From NCBI RefSeq assembly GCF_030272615.1, contig NC_081410.1, positions 184,559,619-184,623,618 on the forward strand: DNA of 64,000 nt. Reading direction: 5' to 3'. Made by a program: the position numbers and the translations under genes. Under the pieces are notes generated by a model, which had not been told where the DNA came from, made no database searches, and saw nothing but the letters and a program-made list of their open reading frames with translations. Of this stretch, positions 33,940-45,635 are shown piece after piece (positions within the stretch are counted from its first letter, which is position 1; every line of letters begins with the position of its first letter). This DNA is from Cryptomeria japonica (Eukaryota; Streptophyta; Pinopsida; Cupressales; Cupressaceae).

Positions 33940-34582
33940 GTATGTGTATTCCATTCAAGCTCGCTTTTGGTATAAGATTGGTTTTTATGTGATTTTTGCC
34001 GAGCTAAATAGCAGGTTCTGAAACGGATATAAGAAAACACGTTTACTGCTATGAATCTCAATCCTAGGATGACTATGTGACAATGCCAGCCTGCAAATTA
34101 TTTAGGATGAAAACAAGGATTTGAATATTATTTTTGTAGTGGCCTAGATTTCACAGCCATATCTAAGACTTTGGCGAGTTCCTGAGTAGGTTTGGATTGT
34201 TGTTTTCTGAACAACCTTTTAGTTTGAATTGGTAAATAGATGGCCGGCATTTTGCTGATCGCCAATAGTAAGGAGCTTTTGTAATTTAAAATTAAATAGT
34301 GGTTGTGCGAGAGTTGCAACCCTTGGATTTTTGGGAAGACAAATCTAACGCTTTAGAATTCACATGGGAAGCAAGGGGCACATGCTAAACACAAAATGGC
34401 TGCATACAGCAGACATTTTTTATTTATATTTTTTTACCTTAAAACAGGGGGAATGATTAGAAACCCATGCATAGATCTGTTTTAAAGGTGTTTTACTTAG
34501 TGACCCTGCAAGAAGTTAGCCATTCTAGCCATTCTCGAGAATTTAACAGTCCCTCACATTGGGGTCTATTTTACTATATTAT
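33940..34582. other. no recognisable feature
   Basis: AT-rich DNA between the exon candidate and the next LTR. I see no coding or mobile-element signature. It could be intron sequence if the exon at 33823-33939 is real. Confidence 0.5.
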
Positions 34583-35276
34583 TGTTGGAAATATATTAAT
34601 CACGAGTCAGAGAATTAATTCAGACAGGTACTTTTGATCAAGATTTCTTGAATCTTGCTACCTACATTCTTCCTACAACCACCTAACTACAATAAATGTT
34701 TTAGGGTTTCTTCTTTTAACGTCCAAATTAAGAATTTTTGAACACCAGTGAATTTTTGAGGGAATATTAATCGTGGTAGGTGAATTTGAAATGTGAAGAG
34801 AAAAACAAAAAGATGTATGAAAAGAGAACAGTGAGTAGCATGAATTATCGACGAAAGGAACTGCAGTAGCAAAGTTTGTGAGAAAGAACAGAGGATAGAA
34901 GAGAAGGGAGTGCAGTGCAGCAACAAGTAACTCCAGAAGAAAAAGAGATAAGTTTGCAGCTCCAGAAAGAGCAATCGTACACAGCATCTCCAGACAATAC
35001 CCTGTAGTTCCAGAAAGAGCAGTCAGACACAGCAGCTCTAGACAACACTTTGCAACTCTGGAAATAGTATCATTCATACAATAGCAAAGCTATCTGTAAA
35101 CATTTTGTAATCTGAATATAAAAGTTTTGTAAATGATATTTTGGGGATAATCAAAAAATATTTTTTTCGTGTTTCTGTAAGTCTTGTCTTCCTCCATTGG
35201 TCTCCATAGTTTGTTTGTTGTTTTATTGTCAATAGTTGGCATCAGAGCAACAATCTCTGTTATTTTGTTTCCATCA
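34583..35276 (+). repeat. 5' LTR of second copia element
   Basis: It pairs with 43502-44215. Three diverged subrepeats of about 40-45 bp (CCAGAAAGAGCAGTC, then ACACAGCA and CTCCAGACAA) lie at about 34945-35065. Confidence 0.9.
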
Positions 35277-35278
35277 GC

Positions 35279-35294
35279 CTGGTATCAAAGCCTT
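35279..35294 (+). other. primer-binding site, initiator tRNA-Met type
   Basis: CCTGGTATCAAAGCC follows the LTR end CCATCA. It differs from the standard TGGTATCAGAGC by one base. A TTGGCATCAGAGC at about 35235 looks like a PBS, but it lies inside the LTR, because the 3' LTR carries it too. Confidence 0.75.
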
Positions 35295-35314
35295 AGGTTA
35301 TAGAGTGTCTAAGT

Positions 35315-36300
35315 ATGGCTGGAGAAGACAACAAGAGCAGGCAAAATCCACCATCTTTTGATGGGCATAATTATGATGTGTGGGCCAAGAAGATAAAGAC
35401 CATAATGGTCGCAATGATTTGTGGGAGATAGTGGTCAATGGCTTTACAGATGTAGCAGACCCAATAGCGTATGCACTCCTCACAAATGCCCAAAAGACCG
35501 AATTGAAGAATATCAAAAGAAAAGACACAAAAGCCCGAAGTTTGATAGAAACAATTTTAACAGAGTCAATATTCCCTAGGATAGCACGAGCAAATTATGC
35601 AAAGGAGGTTTGGTAAATTCTTCAAACCAGTTAGAAGGGGACTAGGAAGGTGAGGCTAGTTAAGCTCCAAATGCTTTGGAGAGATTTTAAAACTCTCCAA
35701 ATGAAGGGTGATGCGTCTATTTTAGACTTTAATACAATAGTTTCCATCTTGACAAATAATTTGAGGATTAATGGTGAATAGTGGAAGAATATAGGATTGT
35801 TGAAAAAATCCTTAGAGTTTGTTCTCAAAATTTGACTCAATTGTTATGGCCATAAAAGAGGCCAAAGAGCTCTCAAAATGACAGTAGATGAGTTGATGGA
35901 TTCACTACAAACCCATGAGCAGCGCTTGAATAGTTTTGCACCTTCTTCCAAAAAGCAAGCATTCAAAACTCAAGCCAATGCAAGAGGCAAGGGGAGAGGG
36001 AGAAACAACTTTGGAAGGAACTCTAGAGGCAGAGGTATAAGCAACTTTGAAAGGGGTAGCCTTGGACTAGACAACTTTGGAAGAACAATCAATCAAGATG
36101 GAGCAAGCAGCTCACACCCCAATTCTAGAGACAAGAAAAATAGGAGTAAATCAAATTAGGTGTGTGATAAAAGTAATGTGCAATGTTACTATTGCCACAA
36201 GTATGGTCATTTTGTGAGTGAGTACTGGGAAAAATAGCGTGACAAGTCAAAACAAAATGCAAATGTGGCTGATGAAAGAAGTAGTTGAATGAAGCTGATT
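35315..36300 (+). pseudogene. copia gag (broken)
   Basis: It starts at ATG 35315 with MAGEDNKSRQNPPSFDGHNYDVWAKK, the usual copia gag opening. Readable blocks in changing frames are DLWEIVVNGF, SLIETILTESIFPRIARA, MTVDELMDSLQTHEQRL and a Gly/Arg-rich stretch. The zinc knuckle reads CYYCHKYGHFVSEYW, with the last Cys replaced by Tyr. Several stops and frame changes are present. Confidence 0.85.
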
Positions 36301-36349
36301 GTCAAAAGCCTTTATCATCTACAACATTGGTGAGCAGGGCACTACTGAA

Positions 36350-38345
36350 GTATAGTATTTGGATGGTGGACGTAGCAACCACATGAGTGGTAATGAGAAT
36401 TTGTTTGCTTTTATTAACAACAATATCAAGTCTGAGATTAAAATGGGGAGCAATAGAATAATTCTAGTAGTGGGCAAAGGGTTTGTTATGATCTGCACCA
36501 TGCATTATGAGAAGAAAGAGATAGAGAATGTTTATTTTGCCTTAAGGGATAAAATGTAACCTCTTGAGTGATGTACAATTGGTCCAAAGAGGTTACAAAG
36601 TGCTGATGGAGAAAGGAGAGTGTGTCATCTTTGACAAGAATGGAAGAAAGAATGTAGTAGCAGCAATCCAAATGAGAAGGAATTAGATATTTCCAAGGTT
36701 ACCAGGTGACGGGGGTACTTGGAGACTCCGGAGATTGGTACCGGTACTGGTACGACTAATTTTCAAAAATAGGAGACGGGGGTACTTGGAGACGCCAATT
36801 TTTTTAATAAATAATATTTAATAATTTCCAAAACATATCATGACAGAGAACTTTGAAAACAAGAACAGTGGTAAAGTTTAACATTAACTTTAAAATTGAA
36901 CAAAAAATGAAATTAACATTGCTGATACGATAGCCAGTCTAAATTGTTTAGTGAAAGTAAGGTAATGTAGATGTTGAGCACACTCAATATTGTCGGCTAA
37001 ATTGTAAAGGCAATTTCTCTTTAGACTATTACAATGATAAGAAATCATTCCTCTCAAAAATTCTAAATTGTCAATAGATCCGATAACTATAACTTTGCAT
37101 GGATTTTTTCCTGCCTATGAAACAGTTTCTTTATTAGTCATTTCCCTACGACTTTGCTTTGCTGCAAGCTTATCTTATTTTTTTGTTTTATTTTTTTTGC
37201 CTTTTTACTGCATTTTGCCCTAAGTTTTCTAGGAGGAGACTTCAATTTTTGGTCAGGAGACTTTAGTGACGCAGCCAAAAGCACCTTATGCGTCTAGATT
37301 TTTTCGAAGAAGTATCGGTACCGGTACGGGTCTCTAGGGGTAGGAGACGGGTCTCCTGGTAACTATGGATATTTCCTATATGAATACAAATTGTTTTATC
37401 AGCCCAGTTTGCAGCTGCTCCTCCCAGGCATGACAAGTGTATGTTAGTACAATAGCAAACAACTTTTAAGATGGTCATCAATGACCCCTCTAGGCTTTGG
37501 CATCTAAGGTATGCCAATTTAAGTTATTATGAATTGAGTCTTTTGTCCAAGAAGGATATGGTGAGAGGTTTACCAATTGTAGTAGAGCCTAATCGAGAAT
37601 TTGAGGCTCACATTTTAGACACACAACATAGACAACCCTCTCAATCAGAGAACTCTAGAAGGGCAAGAGCACCATTGGAGTTGGCGCATACAAATTTGTG
37701 TGGCCCTATGCAAACTTAAAACATAGGTAAAAATCAATATTTTATGACCTTTGTTAATTACTACAACTGAAAACATGGGTCTACCTTTTGAAGCATAAGT
37801 CCAAAGCCTTTGATAACTTTCAAAATATTTAAGGTCCACGTTAAAAAGGAAAGTAGACACTCTATCAAAGTCCTAAGATTAGATAGAGGGGGAGAGTATA
37901 CCTCCAAAGAATTTGTAAATTTTTATAGGAATGAAAGCATCAAGAAAGAGTTAACAATCAACTATACTCTGTAGCAAAATGGAGTAGCTAAGAGGAAGAA
38001 TGGGATCATTGTGGAGATGGCAAGAAGTATGTTGAAAGCCAAGGGACTTCCAAATGAATATTGGGGTGAGGCTTTTTCAACAATATGACATTTAATAAAT
38101 AGATCTCATATGAGAGTGTGCATGACAAAATTCCACAAGAAATGTGTACAGAATGCAAATGGAGTATAGGGCACCTTAGAGTTTTTGGGTGTGTGGCATA
38201 TGCATTTGTGCCAAAAGAGAAAAGAGAAAAGCTGAATGACAATGGAGAAAAATGCATCTTTATAGGCTATAGCGAAGAGTCCAAGACATATAAATTGTAT
38301 AACCTTGTCACTAAGCAAATTGTGATCAATAGAGATGTTGAGTCA
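36350..38345 (+). pseudogene. copia protease and integrase (broken, with a nested element)
   Basis: The protease start reads YLDGGRSNHMSGNENLFAFI. The family has DSG at the active site, so Ser is changed to Gly. After the 674-bp insertion (36694-37367) the GAG-pre-integrase block appears (PSRLWHLRYANLSYYELSLLSKKDMV), then LDRGGEYTSKEF with the second catalytic Asp and a degraded Glu region (QNGVAKRKNGI). The post-integrase block (GHLRVFGCVAYAFVPKEKREKL, CIFIGYS) ends near 38345. Many stops are present. Confidence 0.85.
36694..37367. mobile_element. 674-bp non-autonomous hAT-like element
   Basis: It is flanked by perfect 8-bp duplications GATATTTC (36686-36693 and 37368-37375). Ends are CAAGGTTACCAGG and its inverted partner CCTGGTAACTATG. 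Eight-base duplications with CA-NN-G termini fit the hAT superfamily. Sub-terminal repeats include two copies of GACGGGGGTACTTGGAGAC near 36712 and 36777 and GGTACCGGTAC words at both ends. It has no coding capacity. Confidence 0.88.
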
Positions 38346-38749
38346 TAGAAAATGAGTCATGGGATGGCATGATGGACACCTCTTCAAGTATTTTAGTTAC
38401 AGTGCCCATTGATGATACAAAAGAAGGAATTGAAGAACAAGGTGTATCAATAGTAGGTATGAAGTTCAATAGTCAGCTTCAAAGATCACCTACAACAAAT
38501 CTGGAGTCCTCCAAATAGTTCTGGAGATCTATACAAACAACAACTCTAGAGACTAGTTAGCACTAGAGGCTTTCTGCTCAATCCAGTAGTAGTAGCAGCG
38601 AGAGTTTAAATTCAACTCTTGCCTCCCTACTGCCAAGAAAAATAAAAGCTTGAGGAAGATTTATCAAAATGCAAGGTATCATGATGAATCATATGAAAAT
38701 CTGAATTTTGCAATTATTTTCTTATAGTGATCCAATTCATTTTGAAGAA
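38346..38749 (+). other. degraded copia linker between integrase and RT
   Basis: No open frame of note. Short readable stretches before the RT are consistent with the variable linker of copia pol. Confidence 0.5.
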
Positions 38750-40894
38750 TCTATAAAATAAGAGAAATGGTGTGAGGCCATTGGTGAAGAAATAGATGTA
38801 ATAGAAAGAATTAAGACACGAGAGCTAATTGATTTAACTCCAAGTAAACAAGTGATTGGAGTGAAGTGGGTCTATAAGACCAAAAGCAATGTTGCAGAAA
38901 AAATAGAAAGGCATAAAGCAAGGCTGATTGTTAAGGATACAAACCATGGTTACAGGACTTGCCTAGACTTGCCCAGACTTGGCAAGTCAGAGGCAAGCTA
39001 AGCCTGTTGAGTCCTAGGGACTGTAAACTCAAACTCTTCGAGTTTGGCCAAGTCTTGGCAAACCTGCCAGACTCGGCCAGGAGTAGGAGAAAAAGGGTTA
39101 ACAAAAAGATAAAATAAATTAATTGTAAAGCAATTATCTGATATTTTAGTTACATCTTTAATAAAAACTTACAACCTTTCAATGCTTGTTTGGTTTACAA
39201 CATGCCGATTTAGGATTCTTCCCATGTTTGTCTTCAAGTCATTGTCATTATCTTCATCATAATATATACATGAAAAATAACATTTAAGTATAAGTCACAT
39301 TTCAATATGTCTTTTTCCTTTTTATTCTTTTATATTTTAAATGTATGTATTGACAGGTTCTTTGAGAGTGGTTTCCTCTAGAAGTTATTATGCAGTTCTA
39401 GGTTTTAGAAGATCTTATAAATTTTTAAACAGTCAAATTTTACAATTCAACAGGCTCCTATCAACATTCTCTCGCTCTCTCCATTTCACTCTCTTTATCT
39501 CCCCTAAACTCTAGACTTCTCTCTTGCCTTATCACTCTTCCTCTATCCTTTTTGTCTACCTTTCCCTTCTCACTTTGTCCTTTCGCTCCCAAGATCTAGA
39601 CCTATCTCTCTACCTCTCTCTGTCACCCCCAGACCCCTGCGAGTGGTGCTACCCTCAACCTTGTTTTGGTGTTGTGCCCAAAACCCCATTAAACTATAAG
39701 TCTAAGCAAGTAATAGGCCAATGATGAATCATGATCATAAAATCTACAAAGTCCATATCCCTTGTTGCAAAACTTTGCATCTTCATAGTCAAAGCCATAA
39801 TCAAGGATTATCTCGCTTCATACATTGGACAACTTGTTTAGCATACAAGGACTGCCATAGGCAAAGTTGGCATGCTACAATGATTTTAATGTAGAATGCA
39901 AGTTAAGTCATAGTTGGCAAGAAATGGCATTTTCATAATGCAAAAATGCAGCATCATGCCCTACACAGACAACTCATAGAACAATTGTATCTATTAGTAT
40001 CCTAGCTAAGGTCAAACTAGAACATAAATATTACTTTTTACATATTCGTTCCTTTTTGTAAATGAGATTGGCAACAAAACATGCAATCTTGAAGACTTCA
40101 AGAAAACTATAACAATTCCTCACTTGAATATACACACTAGTCACTGAGACACAAGAAAATATTATGGCTACATCATCATCGAAGACCTATCTTGGGCACC
40201 AACGCATTACTTGCCATGATTTTGGGATGAGTAATGTAGGCTCCTTTGAGCCGTAGACTTATATTTTTAGTTTTGATATTTGTTTTGATGCCATGGATTT
40301 CATATTCCTTGAGTCTTGTATACATTTGACAATATTTGTATATCTAAATGTGTTATTTCCTTTAGCTAAAATTTGTATTTGTATTGATGTGATCGATATA
40401 TACTTGTGTAAGTGATCAAAGTAGTTTCTATTTGGTGAGATTATTGTGTCCTTAAAGTGGTATATATTAAAGGGTGCATTAAACAAGTGTTAAATACTTT
40501 AAAATTTTTCCAGTGTTACCCGGAAATGCGTTTCCACCCTGAAGGCACATGTTTAGGAAACGGAAACAGTTTTGGGGATTGGGGGATGACCGGAAATGTT
40601 TCCAAGCCGTCTCCGATCTTGTAAAATTTTTGGAAACCGTCTCGAAAATGGTCAACATTTTTTCGGGGACCGTTGACCGTCCCTGGGATGGCTGGGCCGT
40701 CCCCTGATTGTCGTAGAGACAGCTAGCTGTTTCCAGCGGCAAAGACATTTAAAAAAACAATTTTTTTATTAAATTTATTTTTTATTGAAGTGATATTATT
40801 ATTTAATGAAAGGCTGAAAGTGATTAAAACTTTAATGAAAGTTAAAGCGATTAAAATTTAAAAATTTATTTTAAATGATTATGAAACTTTAAAG

Positions 40895-41063
40895 CAATAT
40901 CGATATCATATTATTGGTATCATATGAAATATGATATCGATACTATATCATATGATATCAATATAATATCGATATCATATTTCATATGATATCAATATGA
41001 TATCGATATATGATATCAATATAATATCGATATAGATATCATATTTCATATGATATCGAACCC
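40895..41063. repeat. GATATC-rich palindromic tract
   Basis: Repeated GATATC, CATATG and CATATTTCATATG words in both orientations make this about 170 bp strongly self-complementary. Confidence 0.9.
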
Positions 41064-41120
41064 AAGCTTTAAAAAAAGAAAAGTAAAACGAACTTTCACG
41101 GGAGGCTCAGGGAGCGTTGC

Positions 41121-41246
41121 AGGTTTTTTCATCCAAGGGCATTGATCGCTTAGAGCATTGAAGGGTTTTTCTGTCCAAGAGCGTTGACCGCTTAGAGCAT
41201 TGAAGGGTTTTTCCGTCCAAGAGCATTGATCGCTTAGAGCATTGAA
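41121..41246. repeat. 42-bp tandem repeat, 3 copies
   Basis: Units start at about 41121, 41163 and 41205. Each contains GGGTTTTTC, CCAAGAGC and CGCTTAGAGCATTGA. Confidence 0.93.
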
Positions 41247-41350
41247 GTTAATATGATATGATATTTGATAGTGATGTTTTTCATTGTTTCAATGAATTAT
41301 ATCTATGAATGTATGAAATTGAAATTTGAACTCTCAAGTCTCATTTGATT

Positions 41351-41810
41351 CATTTGATCAATGATGCAATCCTATGTTCTTAATCTTATTCTGTGATGAT
41401 TCGATTTGATTTGTTTGATGCTATGTTCTTAGTTCTATAATGATTCGATGAATGATCATTGATTCAATGATTTTAGATTTGGAATCTAGATTCTAATTTA
41501 TAAATGTTATTATGTTGCTATGATGAATGTTTACCGTGTTACAATGCTATATAAATTTCAGATCTCCCTATATATATATTCATTTGATCATGATGCTATC
41601 CTATGTTCTTAATCTTATTCTATGATGATTCGATTTGATTCGTTTGATGCTATGTTCTTTCATCTATAATGATTCAATGAATGATCATTGATTAAATGAT
41701 TTTAGATTTGGAATCTAGATTCTGATTTATAAATGTTATTATGTTGCTATGATGAATGTTTACTATGTTACAATGTTATATAAATTTCAGATTTCCATAT
41801 ATATATATAT
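41351..41810. repeat. 230-bp tandem duplication
   Basis: Copies start with CATTTGATCA at 41351 and 41581 and run in parallel to the TATATA tracts near 41572 and 41812. They differ at a modest number of sites. Confidence 0.9.
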
Positions 41811-43487
41811 ATATAGCCGTCCTCTGTTCCGAGAAAAAACAAACGTCCTGGAAACCCATTTTCCCGTCCCCCCATCCCGGAACTCGTGGTAACATAGAAA
41901 ATTTCTTAATCTCTTGGGTTTTCCAATTTGCCAAGTCTATGTTGAGTTTGGGCGCAAAGTCTGAGTCCAAGTAAAAAATCAGCTTGCCGAATCTGAGTCA
42001 AGTCCGAGTCCAAGTCAAAAATCAGTTTGCTGAGTCCGAGCCAAGTCCGAGTCTTTTAACACTGATACAAACAATAGCCTAGAAGAAATTATGATGATAC
42101 ATATGCTCTAGTAGAAAGGATGGAGGTTATGGTCAATCTCAGCAGTATCAGCCCAACACAAGTGTAAGGTGTATCAAACTGACACAAAGTCTGCCTTCCT
42201 AAATTGAGTTTTGAAAGAAGTTTATGTTGAACAACTAGCTAACTATGAAGTTCTAGGACAAGAAAGCAAAGTGTATAGGATTATTAAAGCTCTTTACTGG
42301 CTTAAACAGACATTCTAGACATGGTACAACAAGATTGACTTATATTCGTTAATTAGCTTTAGTGAAAGTGATGGTGAGACCACTCTCTACATCAAGGCAA
42401 GTGATCACAAGATCTCAATTGTTGTCTTGCATGTAGAAGATTTAATTTTTACGAAGAATGATGATTTCCTCCTTGCTATTTTCAAAGAAGCCATGAAAAG
42501 AGAGTTTGAGATTTCAAATTTAGGTATACTAAAATATTTCCTAGGCATAGAGGTAAAACAAATGAAACATGGTATATTTATCTCTCAATAAAAGTATACA
42601 TCAAAGATTTTTGAACAGATTTAGAATGCAAAATAGTAAGCCTGCACTAACACCAACAGTTACATGTCTAAAATTAAGCAAGGAAGATTGCAGCAACAAT
42701 TTGAATCCAACTCTGTACAAAAGTATGATTGGAAGTTTAATGGATTTGACAGAAACTAGGCTTGATATAATGCATGCAGTAAGTTTGATTTTCAGATTTA
42801 TGGAAATACCAAAAGAAACACATTGGCAAGTAGGTAAGAAAATCTTGAGGTATGTTAATGGTTCCAAGGGATATGGTATTTTGTATATTGTTGCAAATGA
42901 GTTTAAGCTGGTTGGATTCATAGATAGTGACTCTATAGGAAGCGTAGATGATAGAAAGAGCACATTTGGATGTGTTCCACTTGGGCTTAGGAGCCATTTC
43001 ATGGGCTTGCAAGAAATAGCCCATTGTTTCTTTTTTCATAGTTGAAGCTAAGTTTATAACTACAAATGCAACATCATGTCAACCTATTTGGCTAAGGAGG
43101 CTTGTAGCATATTAGAAAGAACAAGAAGATGGTACAATCATATTTTGTGATAATGTATCATCAATAGACTTAGAAAAGACTCGAGTCTTCCGTGGATGAA
43201 GAAACACATTGAGATTAGATATCATTTCATAGGGAGCTAGTAGAACATAGAGAAATTAAAGTTCAATAATGCTTGTCTAAGCAATAACTTGCACACATTT
43301 TTACACAGCTACTCACAAGAGACAATTTTGAGTGCTTGAGAGAAATCTTGGACATCACATGGATATGGTGGCACCATCTTTGGAGCCCTCTAGTCAACTT
43401 CAAAAGACATGTATATGTGAGCTTTGTAGAGATTTGGAATTGATAGTTTTAGCTCCAAAAATATAGAATGAGCATGAAAGAGACTCA

Positions 43488-43501
43488 TGATTAAGGGGGA
43501 G
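43488..43501 (+). promoter_or_regulatory. polypurine tract of second copia element
   Basis: TTAAGGGGGAG directly before the 3' LTR. Confidence 0.8.
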
Positions 43502-44215
43502 TGTTGGAAATGCATTAATCCCAAGTTAGAGAATTAATTTTGATAGGTACTTTTTCTCCTAACCAAGATCTCTTGGCTCTTGCCACCTACATTCCTCTTG
43601 CAATGACCAAACAACACAAAGGTTTGGGGGCTTTTGTTTTTGATGCTCAAATTATGAATTTTTGAACAATAGTTCATTTTTGGGGGAAAATTAATGCTGG
43701 TAGGTGAATTTGAAACGTGAAGAGAAAAACGAAAAGAAGTATGAGAAGAGAATAGTTAATAGCAAGAAGTATTGAGGAAAGGTACTGCAGTAGCAAAGTT
43801 TGTGAGAAAGATCAGAGGATAGAAGAGAAGGGAGTGCAGTGCAGCAGCAAGCAACTCCAAAAGAAAAAGAGAATAGTTTACAGCTCCAGAAAGAGCAGTC
43901 ATAAACAGCAGCTTCGGACAGCACTTTGCGACCCCAGAAAGAGCAGTCATACACAACTAATTCTAAACAACAGTTTGCAGCTCTGGAAATAGCAGTCATT
44001 CACAAGTTACAACAATAGTAAAATTGTCTGTAAACATTTTGTAATCTGAATATGAAAGTTTTGTAAATGATATTTTGGGATAAATAGAAAATATGTTTTC
44101 TGTGTATCTATAGGACTTGTTTTCTTCCTTTGGTCTTTGTAGTTTGTTTTGTTTGGTTTTATTGTCAATGGTTGGCATCAAAGAAACAACCTTTTTTTTA
44201 ATTTTATTTCCATCA
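43502..44215 (+). repeat. 3' LTR of second copia element
   Basis: It pairs with 34583-35276, with clear divergence and small indels. Confidence 0.9.
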
Positions 44216-44329
44216 AATGTGAACTATACGAGGGCCAAGAACAATTAATTTCCAGTGAAACTAGTATGAGGGATAAGAACCCTCCATTGTACCTAAACAA
44301 TTTTTGGTCAATTTGCACATTGTATAGTT

Positions 44330-44924
44330 CGATTCATTCTTTCCACTACACCATTTTGCTGTGGTGTCCTAGGGGCAGATAATTGCCTTCTAATACCATG
44401 TTTCTCACAAAAGTTGTTAAACTCATCAGAAGTAAATTCTCCTTCTCTGCCAGACCTCAAACACTTAATATTTTAGTCAACTTCATTTTCAATTCTAGCC
44501 TTGAATATTTTGAAATTTTCTAAGGTTCCTGACTTATCTCTTAAAAATGCAATCCATGACATTCTAGAATAATCATCAATCAACAACATGAAATACTTCT
44601 CACCTTGTATACTCCTTGTTTTGGTAGGACTGCATAAGTCTCTGTGTACCAAATCCAACAATCGGATGGATGATTGTTCCTTTCCTCTGTTCCTTTCATC
44701 TGCTTTCCAAATTGACATTCTTTGAAAATATTGTTATCCGGTTTGGTCAACCTCGGTAAGTCTTTCACTACACTTGATGAACTAATCTTTACCAAATTAT
44801 CAAAGTTGATATGACATATTCTCTGATGCCAAAGCCAACTATCGTTGATCTGAGATAACAAACAATGTCTTGTAGCTCCTAGCAAATACATGTTTCCACT
44901 AGTCCTTTTCCTTGTTGCAACCAC
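44330..44924 (-). pseudogene. copia integrase (third element)
   Basis: The minus frames show the GAG-pre-integrase block (WLWHQRICHINFDNLVKISSS), KQGVYKV-like text, LIDDYSRMSWIAFLRDK with the first catalytic Asp, and then LRSGREGEFTSDEF, where the family has RTD or RSD, so the second Asp region is altered. NGVVERMNRT carries the Glu. Frame changes and a stop are present. Confidence 0.82.
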
Positions 44925-45202
44925 ATCTCCGAATCCCTTCCTGATCTCACAACCACCATCCTAAAAAACAACATTGTAATCATTTTGCACATTTGCCCAA
45001 CACTTAAGAGATTATGATGCAAACCCTTCACATGGTAAACATTGTTAGTATTATGTTTTCCATCAAAAGAAATAGAAACAATTCCCACAATTTGTTCTGG
45101 TTGATCATATCCAAACCTAACAGAACCATCATCATACTTTTCAAGTTTTACAAACTTACTTTTATCACTAGTCATATGATTTGAGCATCTACTATCAATC
45201 AA
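44879..45202 (-). pseudogene. copia protease (third element)
   Basis: LIDSRCSNHMTSDKSKF. The active-site triplet DSG reads DSR, so the enzyme would not work. The following GKHNTNNVYHVKGLHHNLLSVGQM is the conserved end of the copia protease region. Confidence 0.85.
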
Positions 45203-45235
45203 CCATTAATTTCTATCTCTCCTAGTATGTAAGGT

Positions 45236-45635
45236 TGTTGGTGTAAATAATTATTCATCATGGATATTATTACACCTTACTTAAGTTTACTTAGGAAATG
45301 CATTTCATAGTAGTTTGGGTATGAGACACTTGAGTGTTTGTGCCACATTGGGATAGTGTGTGTAGGAGAATTTCCACCTTTTATGGTGTGATCTCGTTGT
45401 TACACTCCACATTCAGTCGATGATCCACCTCATGTGGAATATTATATTGTTTCTCCTACTTACCCACACCTATTTCCTACCTACCCTTGTTTCTTATTGA
45501 GCCACGTCATGTTTGTGTGCTAACATATCCATATAGCCTTGCCTATATAAGCAAGCTCATATTCATTGTATGTAACGATTGATGATCCAGTTGATCAGTA
45601 TTTTCATCTTGATAGAATACAGTTTATTTCTATCA
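45236..45635 (+). repeat. LTR-like insertion between gag and protease of third copia
   Basis: It begins TGTTGGTGTAAATAATT and ends near TTCTATCA. A CCTATATAAGC TATA box at about 45543-45551 points to plus orientation. No internal region is present, so it is probably a solo LTR. I could not find a clean 5-bp duplication, and the right end is uncertain. Confidence 0.6.

Larger units (their letters stand above)
40511..41897. mobile_element. hAT-like element nested in the 3.1-kb hAT-like element
   Basis: Ends CAGTGTTACCCGGAAATG and inverted CTATGTTACCACGAG. CGGAAA and CCGTC words are enriched near both ends. The flanks, AATTTTTC and AAAATTTC, are only an approximate duplication. It contains a GATATC-rich palindromic tract, a 42-bp tandem repeat and a 230-bp duplication. 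Confidence 0.65.
38945..42064. mobile_element. 3.1-kb non-autonomous hAT-like element
   Basis: 8-bp duplications ATACAAAC lie at 38937-38944 and 42065-42072. The ends CATGGTTACAGGACTTG and (inverted) CAGTGTTAAAAGACTCGG form imperfect terminal repeats. Both sub-terminal regions are packed with GACTTGGC / GAGTCCAAGTC words. There is no transposase ORF. The interior holds AT-rich DNA, a second hAT-like element at 40511-41897 and no gene. Confidence 0.82.
38750..43310 (+). pseudogene. copia RT and RNase H, interrupted by a hAT-like element
   Basis: RT begins at about 38750 (EAIGEEIDVIE, VIGVKWVYKTK, HKARL) and breaks at 38936. It resumes at 42073 with SAFLN, YRIIKALYWLKQ and an active-site region reading HVED (42430-42441) instead of YVDD. 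RNase H follows (LDIMHAVSLIFRFM, KILRYVNGSKGYGILY, SIGSVDDRKST) and fades near 43310. Stops are frequent. It is inactive. Confidence 0.87.
34583..44215 (+). mobile_element. Ty1/copia element with three hAT-like insertions
   Basis: LTRs at 34583-35276 (694 bp) and 43502-44215 (714 bp) start TGTTGGAAAT and end TTTCCATCA. A tRNA-Met-type PBS and an AAGGGGGAG polypurine tract sit at the expected ends. Gag, protease, integrase, RT and RNase H follow in copia order but are badly broken. The bases beside the LTRs (ATTAT and AATGT) do not match, so there is no clear target duplication. Rearrangement or mutation of the ends is possible. Confidence 0.9.

Noticed and set aside
35233-35245. TTGGCATCAGAGC as the primer-binding site of the second copia
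   Set aside because: The same word is present in the 3' LTR at about 44171, so it is LTR sequence. The PBS after the true LTR end at 35279 fits better.
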